This document shows positions 23,111-30,919 of a DNA stretch of 38,747 bases, in pieces. Source of the DNA: Bacteroidota bacterium. GTDB lineage: Bacteria; Bacteroidota; Bacteroidia; Sphingobacteriales; Sphingobacteriaceae. Position 1 is the stretch's first letter; every line of letters begins with the position of its first letter. The stretch is from assembly GCA_013286235.1 (NCBI GenBank), contig JABDGE010000031.1, positions 1-38,747 of the forward strand, in the 5' to 3' direction. The position numbers and the translations under genes are program-made. The notes beneath the pieces were generated by a model. The model was not told where the DNA came from and did no database searches. It was given only the letters and a program-made list of their open reading frames with translations.

Positions 23111-24445
23111 TCAAGTAATTAAATTTTTTATTGCGGCTTCCACTTTCTTAAAATCAAAGCTTGCCAGCAGCTTATCCATAGCGGCGGTTATTTCCTTGTT
23201 ATTCAAGTTGCCGATGCTTCCCTCATGGGTGTGGTTAAGATTTTTCTCGGGGTTGAAATCCCCTTTTTCAATCGCCAGGCCGACCTGTCGGTACGCATCC
23301 CGGAAAGGGACACCGCTTAAGACGAGACGGTTTACTTCTTCAACGCTGAAAAGGTAAGCATATTTAGGATCACTCAATATGTCGGTGTTCACGCTGATCT
23401 GCTGCAGCATAAAATTTGCCATATGGAGACAGCTCTTCAGGTCAGCAAAGGCCGGAAATATCAGCTCTTTTAATAATTGCAACTCCCGGTGATAGCCGGA
23501 GGGTAAATTGGCGGTCATCATGGCCACGTCATTGGGCAAGGCCTGGAGCCGGTTGCATTTGCCCCGCATGATTTCCCAAACGTCGGGGTTTTTTTTGTGG
23601 GGCATAATACTGCTGCCCGTTGTCAAATTATCGGGATAGCTTACAAAAGCAAAATTCTGACTCAAATAAAGCGCCTGGTCCATGGCCATTTTTGCCAGTG
23701 TTGCTGCAAGCGCCGATAAGGCCTGGGCAATTACCCTTTCCGTTTTTCCGCGGCCCATCTGTGCGTAAACCACGTTGTAGTTTAAGGCGTCGAAACCCAA
23801 TAGCTCCGTAGTCAGGGTCCTGTTCAGTGGGAACGAGGATCCATAACCCGCCGCTGAACCTAATGGGTTTTTATTGGTGATCTTCCACGCGGCTAATACC
23901 AGTTCAAGGTCGTCGGCCAGGCTTTCGGCATAGGCGCCGAACCATAAACCGAATGAGGAAGGCATTGCAACCTGCAAATGGGTATAGCCCGGGAGTAAAA
24001 CATCCTTGTGTTTTTCGCTTAGTTCGATCAGCAGCCTGAAAAGGCTTTCGGTTTCTTCAACCACCTGCTGCAACTCATGACGAAAAAACAGTTTCAGATC
24101 CACCAGCACCTGGTCGTTGCGCGAGCGGCCGCTGTGGATTTTTTTGCCGGCATCGCCGATCCGTTGAGTGAGCAGCATCTCCACCTGCGAGTGAACGTCT
24201 TCCACTTCAGGAGCAATGGTAAAACTACCGGCTTCGGTCTCCCTGTGTATTTTTTTGAGCTCCTGCTGAACCTGTTGCAAATCGTCACTGCTTATTAAAC
24301 CTATGCTTTCCAGCATAATGGTATGCGCCAACGAGCCCAGCACATCAAATGCGGCCATTTGCAGATCGAACTCACGGTCGCGACCTACCGTGAAGTCTTC
24401 AACGAGTTGATCAACGGTGATTGATTTTTGCCAAATTTTAGACAT
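23111..24445 (-). CDS. argH: Argininosuccinate lyase
   Basis: A 444-residue cytosolic enzyme that splits argininosuccinate into arginine and fumarate, the last step of arginine synthesis. Key stretches: HSGRSRNDQ (104-112), GYTHLQVAMPSSFG (153-166), LGSAAGYGSSFPLNR (195-209) and the fumarase/lyase signature GSSIMPHKKNPD (277-288) with the flexible catalytic serine loop. It is somewhat shorter than the roughly 460 residues of many homologues, with a trimmed C-terminus. Its start codon is only 5 bp from the end of the repeat-bounded cassette at 24451-25002, so any promoter or leader must lie within or beyond that cassette. Confidence 0.95.
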   Translation of the reverse strand: MSKIWQKSITVDQLVEDFTVGRDREFDLQMAAFDVLGSLAHTIMLESIGLISSDDLQQVQQELKKIHRETEAGSFTIAPEVEDVHSQVEMLLTQRIGDAGKKIHSGRSRNDQVLVDLKLFFRHELQQVVEETESLFRLLIELSEKHKDVLLPGYTHLQVAMPSSFGLWFGAYAESLADDLELVLAAWKITNKNPLGSAAGYGSSFPLNRTLTTELLGFDALNYNVVYAQMGRGKTERVIAQALSALAATLAKMAMDQALYLSQNFAFVSYPDNLTTGSSIMPHKKNPDVWEIMRGKCNRLQALPNDVAMMTANLPSGYHRELQLLKELIFPAFADLKSCLHMANFMLQQISVNTDILSDPKYAYLFSVEEVNRLVLSGVPFRDAYRQVGLAIEKGDFNPEKNLNHTHEGSIGNLNNKEITAAMDKLLASFDFKKVEAAIKNLIT

Positions 24446-24496
24446 TTCTCGATTTACGATTTGCGAATTACGATTTACGATTTGTTTATCCGAAAA

Positions 24497-24535
24497 TCAA
24501 TTCCCGCGTAATGTATTTAATGAAGCGACAATATT
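24497..24535 (-). pseudogene. C-terminal remnant of a second four-helix-bundle gene
   Basis: Read on the minus strand this gives IVASLNTLRGN and a stop, identical in protein to the last eleven residues of the intact gene, yet four codons differ at third positions only (GGG/GGA, TTA/TTG, TCA/TCG, GTC/GTT). It is followed by its own GATTTACG array (24451-24484). The rest of the copy is absent. Confidence 0.75.
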
Positions 24536-24573
24536 GATTTACGAATTACGAATTACGATTTGTATGTTCGAAA

Positions 24574-24924
24574 TCAATTTCCGCGCAATGTATTTAACGA
24601 AGCAACAATAATAGAAAGAAGTTCGTTTCCTTCCTTATAAATCACCTGTATTTTTTCGGTTAATTCGGGATTCAATTCGGTAAGCAGTTCCAGGAAAAAT
24701 AGGGTTTCATCTAACTCTTCCTCGACGATCTTTAACTTGTTTATAAAATCGTTTTTAGATTTAGCCCTACAGGCAGCGCGGTAGTTTGCGCCAGTAGAAC
24801 TTGCGCTCCGGTTCAATTGATCAGCATAGCTCCGGTTGACAATGTTTAAAGGCAGGCTCAATACAAATCTTGCGTTGGCCAGGGCATATGCCTTTGTCCT
24901 TGCTTTTAGTTCCTCTTTTGTCAT
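24574..24924 (-). CDS. Four-helix-bundle protein (S23/Avd-like)
   Basis: A 116-residue, almost entirely helical protein of the four-helix-bundle group (Pfam S23, once named 23S rRNA intervening-sequence protein). Features: AYALANARFVLSLPLNIVNR (helix 1), QLNRSASSTGANYRAACRAK (helix 2, with the conserved small/basic pattern), KNDFINKLKIVEEELDETLF (helix 3) and ELTEKIQVIYKEGNELLSII (helix 4). Relatives are encoded in rRNA intervening sequences, and Avd of diversity-generating retroelements belongs to the same fold; most have no known role. The ATG at 24924 is preferred over a TTG at 24951. It is enclosed by inverted GATTTACG arrays. Confidence 0.85.
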   Translation of the reverse strand: MTKEELKARTKAYALANARFVLSLPLNIVNRSYADQLNRSASSTGANYRAACRAKSKNDFINKLKIVEEELDETLFFLELLTELNPELTEKIQVIYKEGNELLSIIVASLNTLRGN

Positions 24925-25000
24925 GATATTTTTTTTTTTGCAAAATACCAAAGCCCAATCAAAAATCGTAAATCGTAAACCGTAAATCGTAAATCGTAAA

Positions 25001-25744
25001 TCAAAAAGCTCCTGTCAGCATATAACCAGCTACTTCCATTCCGCCTTTTAGCAGGGTGGCTTTTGAAGCTTTATTGTCGATCCCGCATCGGGCTGCGGGT
25101 ACACGACCGGCAAGGAAACACATTTTTTTTATCTCCTGTATTAAAAAGCTGCCGTATCCTTTTTGGCGGTGATCCGGCTGCACTTCCATATATAAGTCGG
25201 CAAAAGGCTTGTTATAATGAAGCAGGAAACCGCCTGATGCGATTATTTCTCCGTTCTTCTCCAAAACAAAATCCCCTTCGGGTTCATGCTGGTGTTCAAA
25301 AAGCCTGTCGGTCTCCAATTTTTTCCGGAAAATAACATCGTCAACATGATGATAAGTCGTAGGGCCGGATTTAAAGAGGATGACATCAGATGATATATTC
25401 CGGCCAAACTCGTACATCATCCCGGCCAAGACCAGATCATTGGTCTGGCATTCGATATAGGCTGCATTTGAAGCAGCGATGAGTTCACCAAAAACAACCG
25501 ATGTCCGATTCCGGAATGCAGGCGCCAGGTAAAATTCAAAAATGGCATTTCTGTCTTTCAAGTCGTCCTTGCCTTTTATTGATCCGTAGCCAACAGCTAT
25601 GTCATCCACAAAAAACAGGTATTCATCTGTCCAGCTCCGTACGTGACAGGCGTCGTAACGCACCTGGAAATTGTTTTCCTGCAGAAACGAGACCCGCAAA
25701 GGCAATATCTCGTTCAAACCCGTTTTAACTATTTTGAGGCCCAT
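25001..25744 (-). CDS. GNAT-family N-acetyltransferase in arginine cluster
   Basis: A 247-residue protein with two tandem GNAT-like halves. The C-terminal half carries the acetyl-CoA loop in PDHRQKGYGSFLIQEI and the preceding strand FADLYMEVQ; the N-terminal half (FEFYLAPAFRNRTSVVFGEL) is a degenerate copy. The ATG at 25744 is chosen; a TTG at 25762 would overlap the argE-like gene. It follows that gene by 10 bp. The substrate is unknown, though its place suggests an amine in arginine metabolism. Its stop codon TGA is made of one gene base (25003) and the terminal GA of the adjoining cassette, so the original C-terminus may have differed. Confidence 0.8.
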   Translation of the reverse strand: MGLKIVKTGLNEILPLRVSFLQENNFQVRYDACHVRSWTDEYLFFVDDIAVGYGSIKGKDDLKDRNAIFEFYLAPAFRNRTSVVFGELIAASNAAYIECQTNDLVLAGMMYEFGRNISSDVILFKSGPTTYHHVDDVIFRKKLETDRLFEHQHEPEGDFVLEKNGEIIASGGFLLHYNKPFADLYMEVQPDHRQKGYGSFLIQEIKKMCFLAGRVPAARCGIDNKASKATLLKGGMEVAGYMLTGAF

Positions 25745-25754
25745 TTCCTTGTGT

Positions 25755-26819
25755 TCAGACAATAGTTTCCAGCATTTTTATATAAATCCCTATCCCTTCA
25801 ATAATCTCGTCAACATAAACAAACTCATCGGCCGTATGTGAGCGTGCAGAATCGCCGGGGCCGATCTTCAGCGAAGGAATATCAAGCAGCGCCTGGTCGG
25901 ACGTAGTTGGCGAACCGTAGGTGATACGCCCCAGCGCGATACCAGCCTGGACGATGGGATGATCCTCCCCTATTTTGGACGACTTTAAACGGACCGACCG
26001 CGGCGTTATGCTGCATTTAACATGTTGCCTGATGATTTCGAGCACCTCCTCATTCCGGTAAGCATCGGTCACCCTTACATCCACCGTAAATTTGCATTCC
26101 GCCGGAACAACGTTGTGCTGTGACCCCGCGCTGATAATCGTAACCGACATTTTTACAGGGCCAAACAGCGCCGACTCCAAAGGAAGTTTATACGATCGGA
26201 ACCATTCGATATCCCTGATGGCACTATAAATGGCATTCTCGCCCTCTTCGCGGGCAGCATGGCCGGCTTTACCGTGAGCAACACAATCCAAAACCATTAA
26301 ACCCCGCTCGCCGATCGCCAGGTGCATGTCCGTCGGTTCGCCGACAATGGCAAAATCCAATGGGCCTAATTCAGGTATGATGAGCTCCAGGCCGTTTACG
26401 CCTGATATCTCTTCCTCGGCCGTAGTTGCCAGGCAAAAATTATAGCTCAGATCCGCCTGTTCATAGAAATAAAGAAAGACGGCGATCAACGACACCAAAC
26501 AGCCGCCGGCATCGTTGCTGCCCAGGCCAAAAAGTTTGCCGTCCTCAACCGATGCTTCAAAAGGGTCGCGTGTATAGCCGGGGTTTGGCTTTACGGTATC
26601 GTGGTGTGAGTTAAGCAGTATGGTGGGCTTAGCGGAGTCGTAGTATTTGTTGAATGCCCATATATTATTGAGCTTGCGATGGATTTTTACGCCTTTTCCG
26701 ATTAAAAACTGTTCCAACAGGTTGGCGGTGCCTTCTTCTTCCCTGCTGAACGAAGGTATGGCTATCAATTGTTTTAAAAGGCCAATGGCGTCTGCGGAAA
26801 CTGTTGATGTAGCGGTCAT
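25755..26819 (-). CDS. argE: M20 metallo-deacylase, ArgE-type
   Basis: A 354-residue M20-family zinc hydrolase: LLNSHHDTVKPN (68-79, metal-binding His and Asp), GLGSNDAGGCLVSL (98-111), catalytic TTAEEEISG (132-140) and an inserted dimerisation domain (GKAGHAAREEGENAIYSA). In the arginine pathway ArgE removes the N-acyl group from N-acetylornithine; in several Bacteroidetes the acyl group is succinyl and the substrate is the citrulline or ornithine derivative, so the exact substrate is open. The gene heads a minus-strand cluster with argH, and an exact -7 element lies 11 bp upstream of the start codon. Confidence 0.85.
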   Translation of the reverse strand: MTATSTVSADAIGLLKQLIAIPSFSREEEGTANLLEQFLIGKGVKIHRKLNNIWAFNKYYDSAKPTILLNSHHDTVKPNPGYTRDPFEASVEDGKLFGLGSNDAGGCLVSLIAVFLYFYEQADLSYNFCLATTAEEEISGVNGLELIIPELGPLDFAIVGEPTDMHLAIGERGLMVLDCVAHGKAGHAAREEGENAIYSAIRDIEWFRSYKLPLESALFGPVKMSVTIISAGSQHNVVPAECKFTVDVRVTDAYRNEEVLEIIRQHVKCSITPRSVRLKSSKIGEDHPIVQAGIALGRITYGSPTTSDQALLDIPSLKIGPGDSARSHTADEFVYVDEIIEGIGIYIKMLETIV

Positions 26820-26830
26820 AAATGCAGCTG

Positions 26831-26838
26831 CAAAAATA
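26831..26838 (-). promoter_or_regulatory. -7 element TATTTTTG for arginine cluster
   Basis: An exact TAnnTTTG on the minus strand, 11 bases upstream of the argE-like ATG, implying a leader of only a few bases. Confidence 0.5.
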
Positions 26839-26887
26839 GGGATTTAGCCATGAAATCACGTTTAGAATAATACTATTGGCTTTTTCA

Positions 26888-26914
26888 TAGCGATGGGTTT
26901 AAAACCCGTCGCTA
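26888..26914. repeat. 27-bp hairpin TAGCGATGGGTTT / AAACCCGTCGCTA
   Basis: Two 13-base arms pair with a single G-T wobble around one A. It lies between the divergent argE-like and hydrolase genes, so it is not at a gene end; the uneven placement argues against a terminator. Hairpins with this GGGTTT/AAACCC core are, to my knowledge, dispersed repeats in related genomes. Confidence 0.55.
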
Positions 26915-27083
26915 TACGGTGATATTTACTGCATTATTTTAAAATCCACAATGGCTATCGATTCTAAACCTTATTTGAGAGCTAATTTGTTGGGCGGACA
27001 TGCGGTGCGATTTTATCGCGGATAAATTTCAGATGAGCTTTTTAAAGATATTTATTTATAATTTCGACCAAAACACCGCCGTC

Positions 27084-27905
27084 ATGAATACCAAAACAAT
27101 TATCCGCCTGCTATCGCCCCTCGTCCTCCTCTCCTTTTCTTGCGCGGCCCAGCAAAAGCCCATTCCCTACGGTAATAACCCCGCGGCCGGTAAATATTAC
27201 AGCATCAGGGGCGTTAAATTGTATTGCGAAATATATGGCGCAGGCGAACCCATACTGATGATCCATGGAAACGGCGGCAGCATGGAGGCTTTTAAAAAGA
27301 ATGTCCCATTTTTCTCCAAGCGATACAAAGTGATCCTGGTCGACAGCCGCGCCCATGGCAAATCAACTGATCCCAGCGATTCGCTCACATTTGAACAGAT
27401 GGCCGACGATTTTAACGCCCTGCTGGATACCCTCCATATTGCCAAAACCTATGTGATCGGCTGGAGCGATGGCGGCATCAACGCCCTTTTACTGGCTATA
27501 CGGCACCCCGATAAGGTAATTAAACTGGCATCAACCGGCGCTAATTTAACGCCTGATTCCACCGCGTTGCTTCCTTCGTTGTGGAAGGGCATGGTGAAAC
27601 AGTACAATGAGCAAAAGAATATTAAATGGAAAACGGCCAAAGAAAAAAACGACTGGAAGATATTCCTGCTTGATTATTTTCAGCCTAACATACCTTTATC
27701 CGATTTGAAGAAAATAAGATGCCCTTCGCTCATCATCTGCGGCGACCATGACCTGATACCGGTTGAACATACGGCCCTGATCTACCACAACATTCCAAAA
27801 GCATACCTGTGGGTCGTTCCAAATTCCGGCCACCCCACGCTGATCGAGCATACAGATGACTTTAACAAAAAAGTGAACGAATTTTTTACCGGGAAAGGGT
27901 TTTGA
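27084..27905 (+). CDS. Exported alpha/beta-hydrolase
   Basis: A 273-residue protein started at the ATG at 27084, where a signal sequence (MNTKTIIRLLSPLVLLSFSC) begins; the Cys at its end could be lipidated. The fold is the classic alpha/beta-hydrolase: HGNGGSMEAF (oxyanion), VDSRAHGKST, nucleophile GWSDGG, Asp in ICGDHDLIP, and His in VVPNSGHPTL. Related to haloperoxidase/esterase-type enzymes; the substrate cannot be predicted. It ends 2 bp from the stop codon of the convergent small gene. Confidence 0.85.
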   Translation: MNTKTIIRLLSPLVLLSFSCAAQQKPIPYGNNPAAGKYYSIRGVKLYCEIYGAGEPILMIHGNGGSMEAFKKNVPFFSKRYKVILVDSRAHGKSTDPSDSLTFEQMADDFNALLDTLHIAKTYVIGWSDGGINALLLAIRHPDKVIKLASTGANLTPDSTALLPSLWKGMVKQYNEQKNIKWKTAKEKNDWKIFLLDYFQPNIPLSDLKKIRCPSLIICGDHDLIPVEHTALIYHNIPKAYLWVVPNSGHPTLIEHTDDFNKKVNEFFTGKGF

Positions 27906-27907
27906 GT

Positions 27908-28153
27908 TCAGACGGTTTTTGAAATGTCCCCAAACGCCAGGTAGTCGTAATACTTGTCAATCTCGTTGCCTGCGCCCGTGATCTGCAAGCCATGCCAGCC
28001 AAAACGATGCTCAACAGTTTCCCAGCCGCCAAAGTCATTTCTTTTAATGACAAAGAAAGTAGTATGATTAAACACGCTGAATAACTCTCTGTGGTGATCG
28101 TCACGTATGACTTTATAGGCTTGATCTTTAACTACTATTTCAAATGTTTCCAT
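27908..28153 (-). CDS. Conserved small protein of unknown function
   Basis: An 81-residue soluble protein with a beta-strand pattern (FEIVVKDQAYKVIRDDHHRE, FSVFNHTTFFVIKRND, WETVEHRF) and a helical end (GNEIDKYYDYLAFGDI). I know it only as a recurring small hypothetical in Bacteroidetes. It converges on the hydrolase gene. Nothing promoter-like is obvious upstream. Confidence 0.65.
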   Translation of the reverse strand: METFEIVVKDQAYKVIRDDHHRELFSVFNHTTFFVIKRNDFGGWETVEHRFGWHGLQITGAGNEIDKYYDYLAFGDISKTV

Positions 28154-28532
28154 AAGGTATCTGCATAAATAAATATTATAGTTAAACGGGATAGAGGAAC
28201 GTTTGGGTGCCAGTGTTTTAACGGTATTTTAAGGCGTTATTCCCCCTTGTTATATTATCGCAACATGTACTGATGATGGTGAACTAATTTAGAGATTAGT
28301 CCAAAATAAGAGCCTGATGTTTCGGCTAAAATAACTATTAGAAGTGCATTTCAACCACAGAGATCACAAAGAATGCACAGAGAATACAGCGGCCAAAATG
28401 CACAAACTATTAAGGCTCTGTGGCCTCTGTGCCTCCTCTGCGTTCTCCTTGGTTAACCTTTTAGACTTTAGTTATACAGAAGAGATTAGTTGATAGAGTC
28501 CGAAAGTCGGGGCCTGCCTGTTACCTCGGGAT
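28154..28532. other. Gene-free stretch with repeats
   Basis: This 379-bp stretch contains a short GATTAG repeat (28289-28302), the inverted CACAGAG block (28331-28482) and, at 28483-28512, GATTAGTTGATAGAGTCCGA. The first 130 bp show nothing recognisable. Confidence 0.6.
28331..28482. repeat. CACAGAG block plus TAGACTTTAGTTATACAGAAG tail
   Basis: The left arm AACCACAGAGATCACAAAGA (28352 on) pairs loosely with the right-hand sequence CTCTGTGCCTCCTCTGCGTT and TCTCCTTGGTT. It is followed by CCTTTTAGACTTTAGTTATA and CAGAAG (28457-28482). The same two modules recur at 36695-36869. Confidence 0.6.
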
Positions 28533-29537
28533 TCAATTATTCACCAGCTTCATAGCGCCTTCGCCATAACGGCTGCCTGTTAGCGGGTATTGATCAATGA
28601 CGGTTTGGATCGCCAGCAAATCCCCAGCCGACAAATCAATATCAACTGCGGCAGCATTTTCCCGCAGGTACTTTGTTTTTTTAGTTCCGGGTATCGGGAT
28701 GATATCCTGGCCTTGTGCCAATACCCAGGCTATAGCCAACTGGGCTGCGGTGCAGCTTTTTTCTTCGGCAATACCGGCAAAGGCCTGCGCCAATTTTTCG
28801 TTATTGTCTTTATTCTCGTCGCTAAATCTGGGCAGGGTTTTCCTGAAATCGTCGCCCGGTATGTCGTCAATCTTGATTGTGTTGGTGATCAGGCCGCGCG
28901 AAAGGGGACTAAAGGGTACCAATGATACACCCAACTCCCGGCAAACCGGCAATATTCCGGCTTCCAGGTCGCGGGTCAACAGCGAATATTCACTCTGCAG
29001 GGCAGCGATAGGATGTACGGCATATGCCCTGCGGATGGAAGCCGCCGAAGCTTCGGACAAACCGAGGTACCGCACCTTGCCTTCGTCAACGAGGCGTGCC
29101 ATGGCGCCAACCATTTCTTCAACCGGGACATTCGGATCGATCCGGTGCGCATAATACAGGTCGATGGTTTCAATGCCCAGGCGTTTCAAACTCTTTTCAA
29201 CAGCGACCTTTATATAGGCAGGCGAGCCGTCGAAAAAGCTTCCCGGCGCACCGGGCATCGCCTTCCCTCCGTCTTCTTTTTGACGGAAACCGAATTTTGT
29301 GGCTATAAAGACTTTATCCCTGTTCGGCCTAAGCACCCGGGCAACCAATTCTTCATTTTTCCCGTTCGCATAAATATCGGCGGTATCCCAAAAGTTAATA
29401 CCCAGTTCAAGTGAAAGATTTAATGTCGCGATGGATTCATCATCGTCAGCCTTACCATAACCATGGTTCATGCCCATGCAGCCCAGGCCGATGGCTGATA
29501 GCTTTTGCGCCGTTTTTCCAAGTTCCCTGTATTTCAT
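28533..29537 (-). CDS. Aldo/keto reductase
   Basis: A 334-residue NADPH-dependent reductase. The start at 29537 ([20 protein letters not shown]) is preferred, as it matches the family N-terminus and lies 15 bp after an exact -7 element. Catalytic residues: Asp in [16 protein letters not shown], Tyr in the same stretch, Lys in [10 protein letters not shown], His in LYYAHRIDP. The C-terminal cofactor loop is [18 protein letters not shown]. It belongs to the YajO/AKR13-type group that reduces aldehydes; substrate unknown. It is divergent from the yceI-like gene. Confidence 0.9.
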   Translation of the reverse strand: MKYRELGKTAQKLSAIGLGCMGMNHGYGKADDDESIATLNLSLELGINFWDTADIYANGKNEELVARVLRPNRDKVFIATKFGFRQKEDGGKAMPGAPGSFFDGSPAYIKVAVEKSLKRLGIETIDLYYAHRIDPNVPVEEMVGAMARLVDEGKVRYLGLSEASAASIRRAYAVHPIAALQSEYSLLTRDLEAGILPVCRELGVSLVPFSPLSRGLITNTIKIDDIPGDDFRKTLPRFSDENKDNNEKLAQAFAGIAEEKSCTAAQLAIAWVLAQGQDIIPIPGTKKTKYLRENAAAVDIDLSAGDLLAIQTVIDQYPLTGSRYGEGAMKLVNN

Positions 29538-29552
29538 AAATAGGTATTTTGG

Positions 29553-29560
29553 CAAATATA
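29553..29560 (-). promoter_or_regulatory. -7 element TATATTTG for aldo/keto reductase
   Basis: An exact TAnnTTTG on the minus strand, 15 bases before the chosen ATG; it lies inside the longer open frame and so helps to fix the start. Confidence 0.5.
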
Positions 29561-29638
29561 GACTAGTTTTCAACACTGCATAAACGCCCGTATTTCTTCT
29601 TACAAACCGCTTACAAATCATCGTATTGTCAAAAATAA

Positions 29639-29650
29639 ATGTTTAAACAT
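29639..29650. promoter_or_regulatory. 12-bp palindrome ATGTTTAAACAT
   Basis: A perfect palindrome between the divergent aldo/keto reductase and YceI promoters, 31 bp upstream of the YceI -7 element, about where a -33 region operator would act. The binding protein is unknown. Confidence 0.35.
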
Positions 29651-29680
29651 ATATTGAACGATTGCTTAACAATAAGTGTT

Positions 29681-29688
29681 TATGTTTG
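29681..29688 (+). promoter_or_regulatory. -7 element TATGTTTG for yceI-like gene
   Basis: An exact TAnnTTTG 36 bases upstream of the ATG at 29725. ATTG at 29661-29664 is a weak -33 candidate. Confidence 0.5.
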
Positions 29689-29724
29689 CAGCAGAAAATA
29701 CTTTAACAATCATCCAAATCAAAC

Positions 29725-30300
29725 ATGAAAAAGATCATCACTTTAGCCGCAGCGCTTTTATTGACGACTGCCGCATTTGCACAAACCACCTGGAAAAACG
29801 ACCCCATGCATTCAAAGCTTGGATTTACCATCACCCACCTAATGGTATCCGACGTTGACGGCATATTTACCAATTTCACTTGTACGATTACCGCCGCTAA
29901 ACCCGATTTTAGCGACGCAACGTTCAATTTAACGGTTAATACCGCTTCTATTAACACCGACGTGGAATACCGTGATAACGACTTAAAGTCGGCCAATTAT
30001 TTTGACGTGGCTAAATTCCCAACTATGACTTTTACCAGCACCGGGATTGCCCCGGTTTCCACCAATCACTACAAGTTAAGCGGTAACCTTACCCTGCACG
30101 GTGTAACCAAATCGGTTACCATGGATCTGTGGTATCGGGGAACAATAACTAACCCGATGAGCAAAAAAGATGATGCCGGGTTTAAACTGACTGGGGTTAT
30201 CAAAAGGTCTGATTTTAACTTCGCACCGCAGGCGGGTTCTACCATGCTGAGCGACGAAATTACCATTAATGCGAATGGTGAGTTTGGGAAGGTGAATTGA
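29725..30300 (+). CDS. YceI-family periplasmic protein
   Basis: A 191-residue exported protein (signal MKKIITLAAALLLTTAAFAQ). The lipocalin-like YceI barrel is seen in TWKNDPMHSKLGFTITHLMV, TVNTASINTDVEYRDNDLKS, FDVAKFPTMTFTSTGI, LSGNLTLHGVTKSVTMDLWY and GFKLTGVIKRSDF. Family members bind polyisoprenoids in a hydrophobic pocket; the physiological role is unclear. The stop codon is followed directly by the GATTAG repeat. The gene is divergent from an aldo/keto reductase, and the two may share control. Confidence 0.92.
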   Translation: MKKIITLAAALLLTTAAFAQTTWKNDPMHSKLGFTITHLMVSDVDGIFTNFTCTITAAKPDFSDATFNLTVNTASINTDVEYRDNDLKSANYFDVAKFPTMTFTSTGIAPVSTNHYKLSGNLTLHGVTKSVTMDLWYRGTITNPMSKKDDAGFKLTGVIKRSDFNFAPQAGSTMLSDEITINANGEFGKVN

Positions 30301-30345
30301 AGTTAGAGATTAGAGGTTAGTTGATTAGAGATTAGTTGAGAAGTC
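30301..30345. repeat. GATTAGAGGTTAGTTGATTAGAG repeat after yceI stop
   Basis: Begins at the base after the stop codon and reads AGTTAGAGATTAGAGGTTAG, then TTGATTAGAGATTAGTTGAG. Same family as 3391-3436 and 4617-4650. Confidence 0.6.
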
Positions 30346-30359
30346 GGAAAGACCAGAAG

Positions 30360-30818
30360 TCAGCTTACCCTATAAAAAGCCATCGTTCTGCCAATAAATT
30401 TAAAGTGCCAGTATCCGCGAACACGGAGCTGGCCTTTTTTGTCGATAGTGGCCGAAGCATTCCAGTAACGGCCGTGGGTTGAATCATAAACACTGCCGTC
30501 CTCCCAGGAGTTGGAATCTTTGTCATACCGCAGACCGCTCAACAGGCTCATGCCAAGCAGCCTGCGGCTCCTCAATTTGGGATCCGGGTTTTTTACATCG
30601 CGCCAGTAATCCAGGGGCTTACCGCCTGTATTGCTGTACCATAGCAGTTTGGCCAGGTATTGGCTATGCTCCAAATAAACCTGGATGATCAATCGTTTAT
30701 CAGCCGATTCCCATTTGCCGCACACGCGTTCCGCGGGAGGAACACCCTGAGCCTGGCCGTTTAAAGTCGCAACCAGCAAAAGCAAATAAAGGCAGAATAC
30801 GTACTGATGAGAGACCAT
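30360..30818 (-). CDS. DUF2147 exported protein
   Basis: A 152-residue protein from the ATG at 30818. A signal peptide (QYVFCLYLLLLVATLNGQAQ) precedes the DUF2147 domain: VCGKWESADKRLIIQVYLEH, then LLWYSNTGGKPLD, DVKNPDPKLRSRRLLGMSLL, and WEDGSVYDSTHGRYWNASAT. DUF2147 proteins are lipocalin-like and of unknown role. A farther ATG at 30836 is possible, but the -7 element at 30842-30849 would put the transcript start close to or inside it. Confidence 0.85.
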   Translation of the reverse strand: MVSHQYVFCLYLLLLVATLNGQAQGVPPAERVCGKWESADKRLIIQVYLEHSQYLAKLLWYSNTGGKPLDYWRDVKNPDPKLRSRRLLGMSLLSGLRYDKDSNSWEDGSVYDSTHGRYWNASATIDKKGQLRVRGYWHFKFIGRTMAFYRVS

Positions 30819-30841
30819 AAAAAGGTTATGATTCATCTATA

Positions 30842-30849
30842 CAAAGATA
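30842..30849 (-). promoter_or_regulatory. -7 element TATCTTTG for DUF2147 gene
   Basis: An exact TAnnTTTG on the minus strand, 23 bases upstream of the chosen ATG at 30818. It decides against the ATG at 30836. TAAA at 30871-30874 lies at a suitable distance for a weak -33 box. Confidence 0.5.
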
Positions 30850-30919
30850 TTGCCAATTGTACTACAGAGTTAAAGATGCAACAAAATCAACATTTTAAAA
30901 AAAGAATCTGCACACTTTC

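Larger units (their letters stand above)
24451..25002. mobile_element. Repeat-bounded four-helix-bundle gene cassette (putative)
   Basis: The left end reads GATTTACGATTTGCGAATTA and continues to 24484; the right end, read inwards on the minus strand, begins GATTTACGATTTACGATTTA and continues to 24961. These form terminal inverted arrays of a 7-8-base word around a single gene (24574-24924), plus an inner second left array (24536-24562) and a gene remnant. The unit separates argH from the GNAT gene inside the arginine cluster. No transposase and no clear target duplication are visible, so mobility is inferred. Confidence 0.5.

Noticed and set aside
24451..25002. A full diversity-generating retroelement around the Avd-like gene
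   Set aside because: No reverse transcriptase gene and no template/variable repeat pair is present in the window.
26888..26914. Terminator for the arginine cluster or the hydrolase
   Set aside because: It lies between divergent starts, where no transcript ends.
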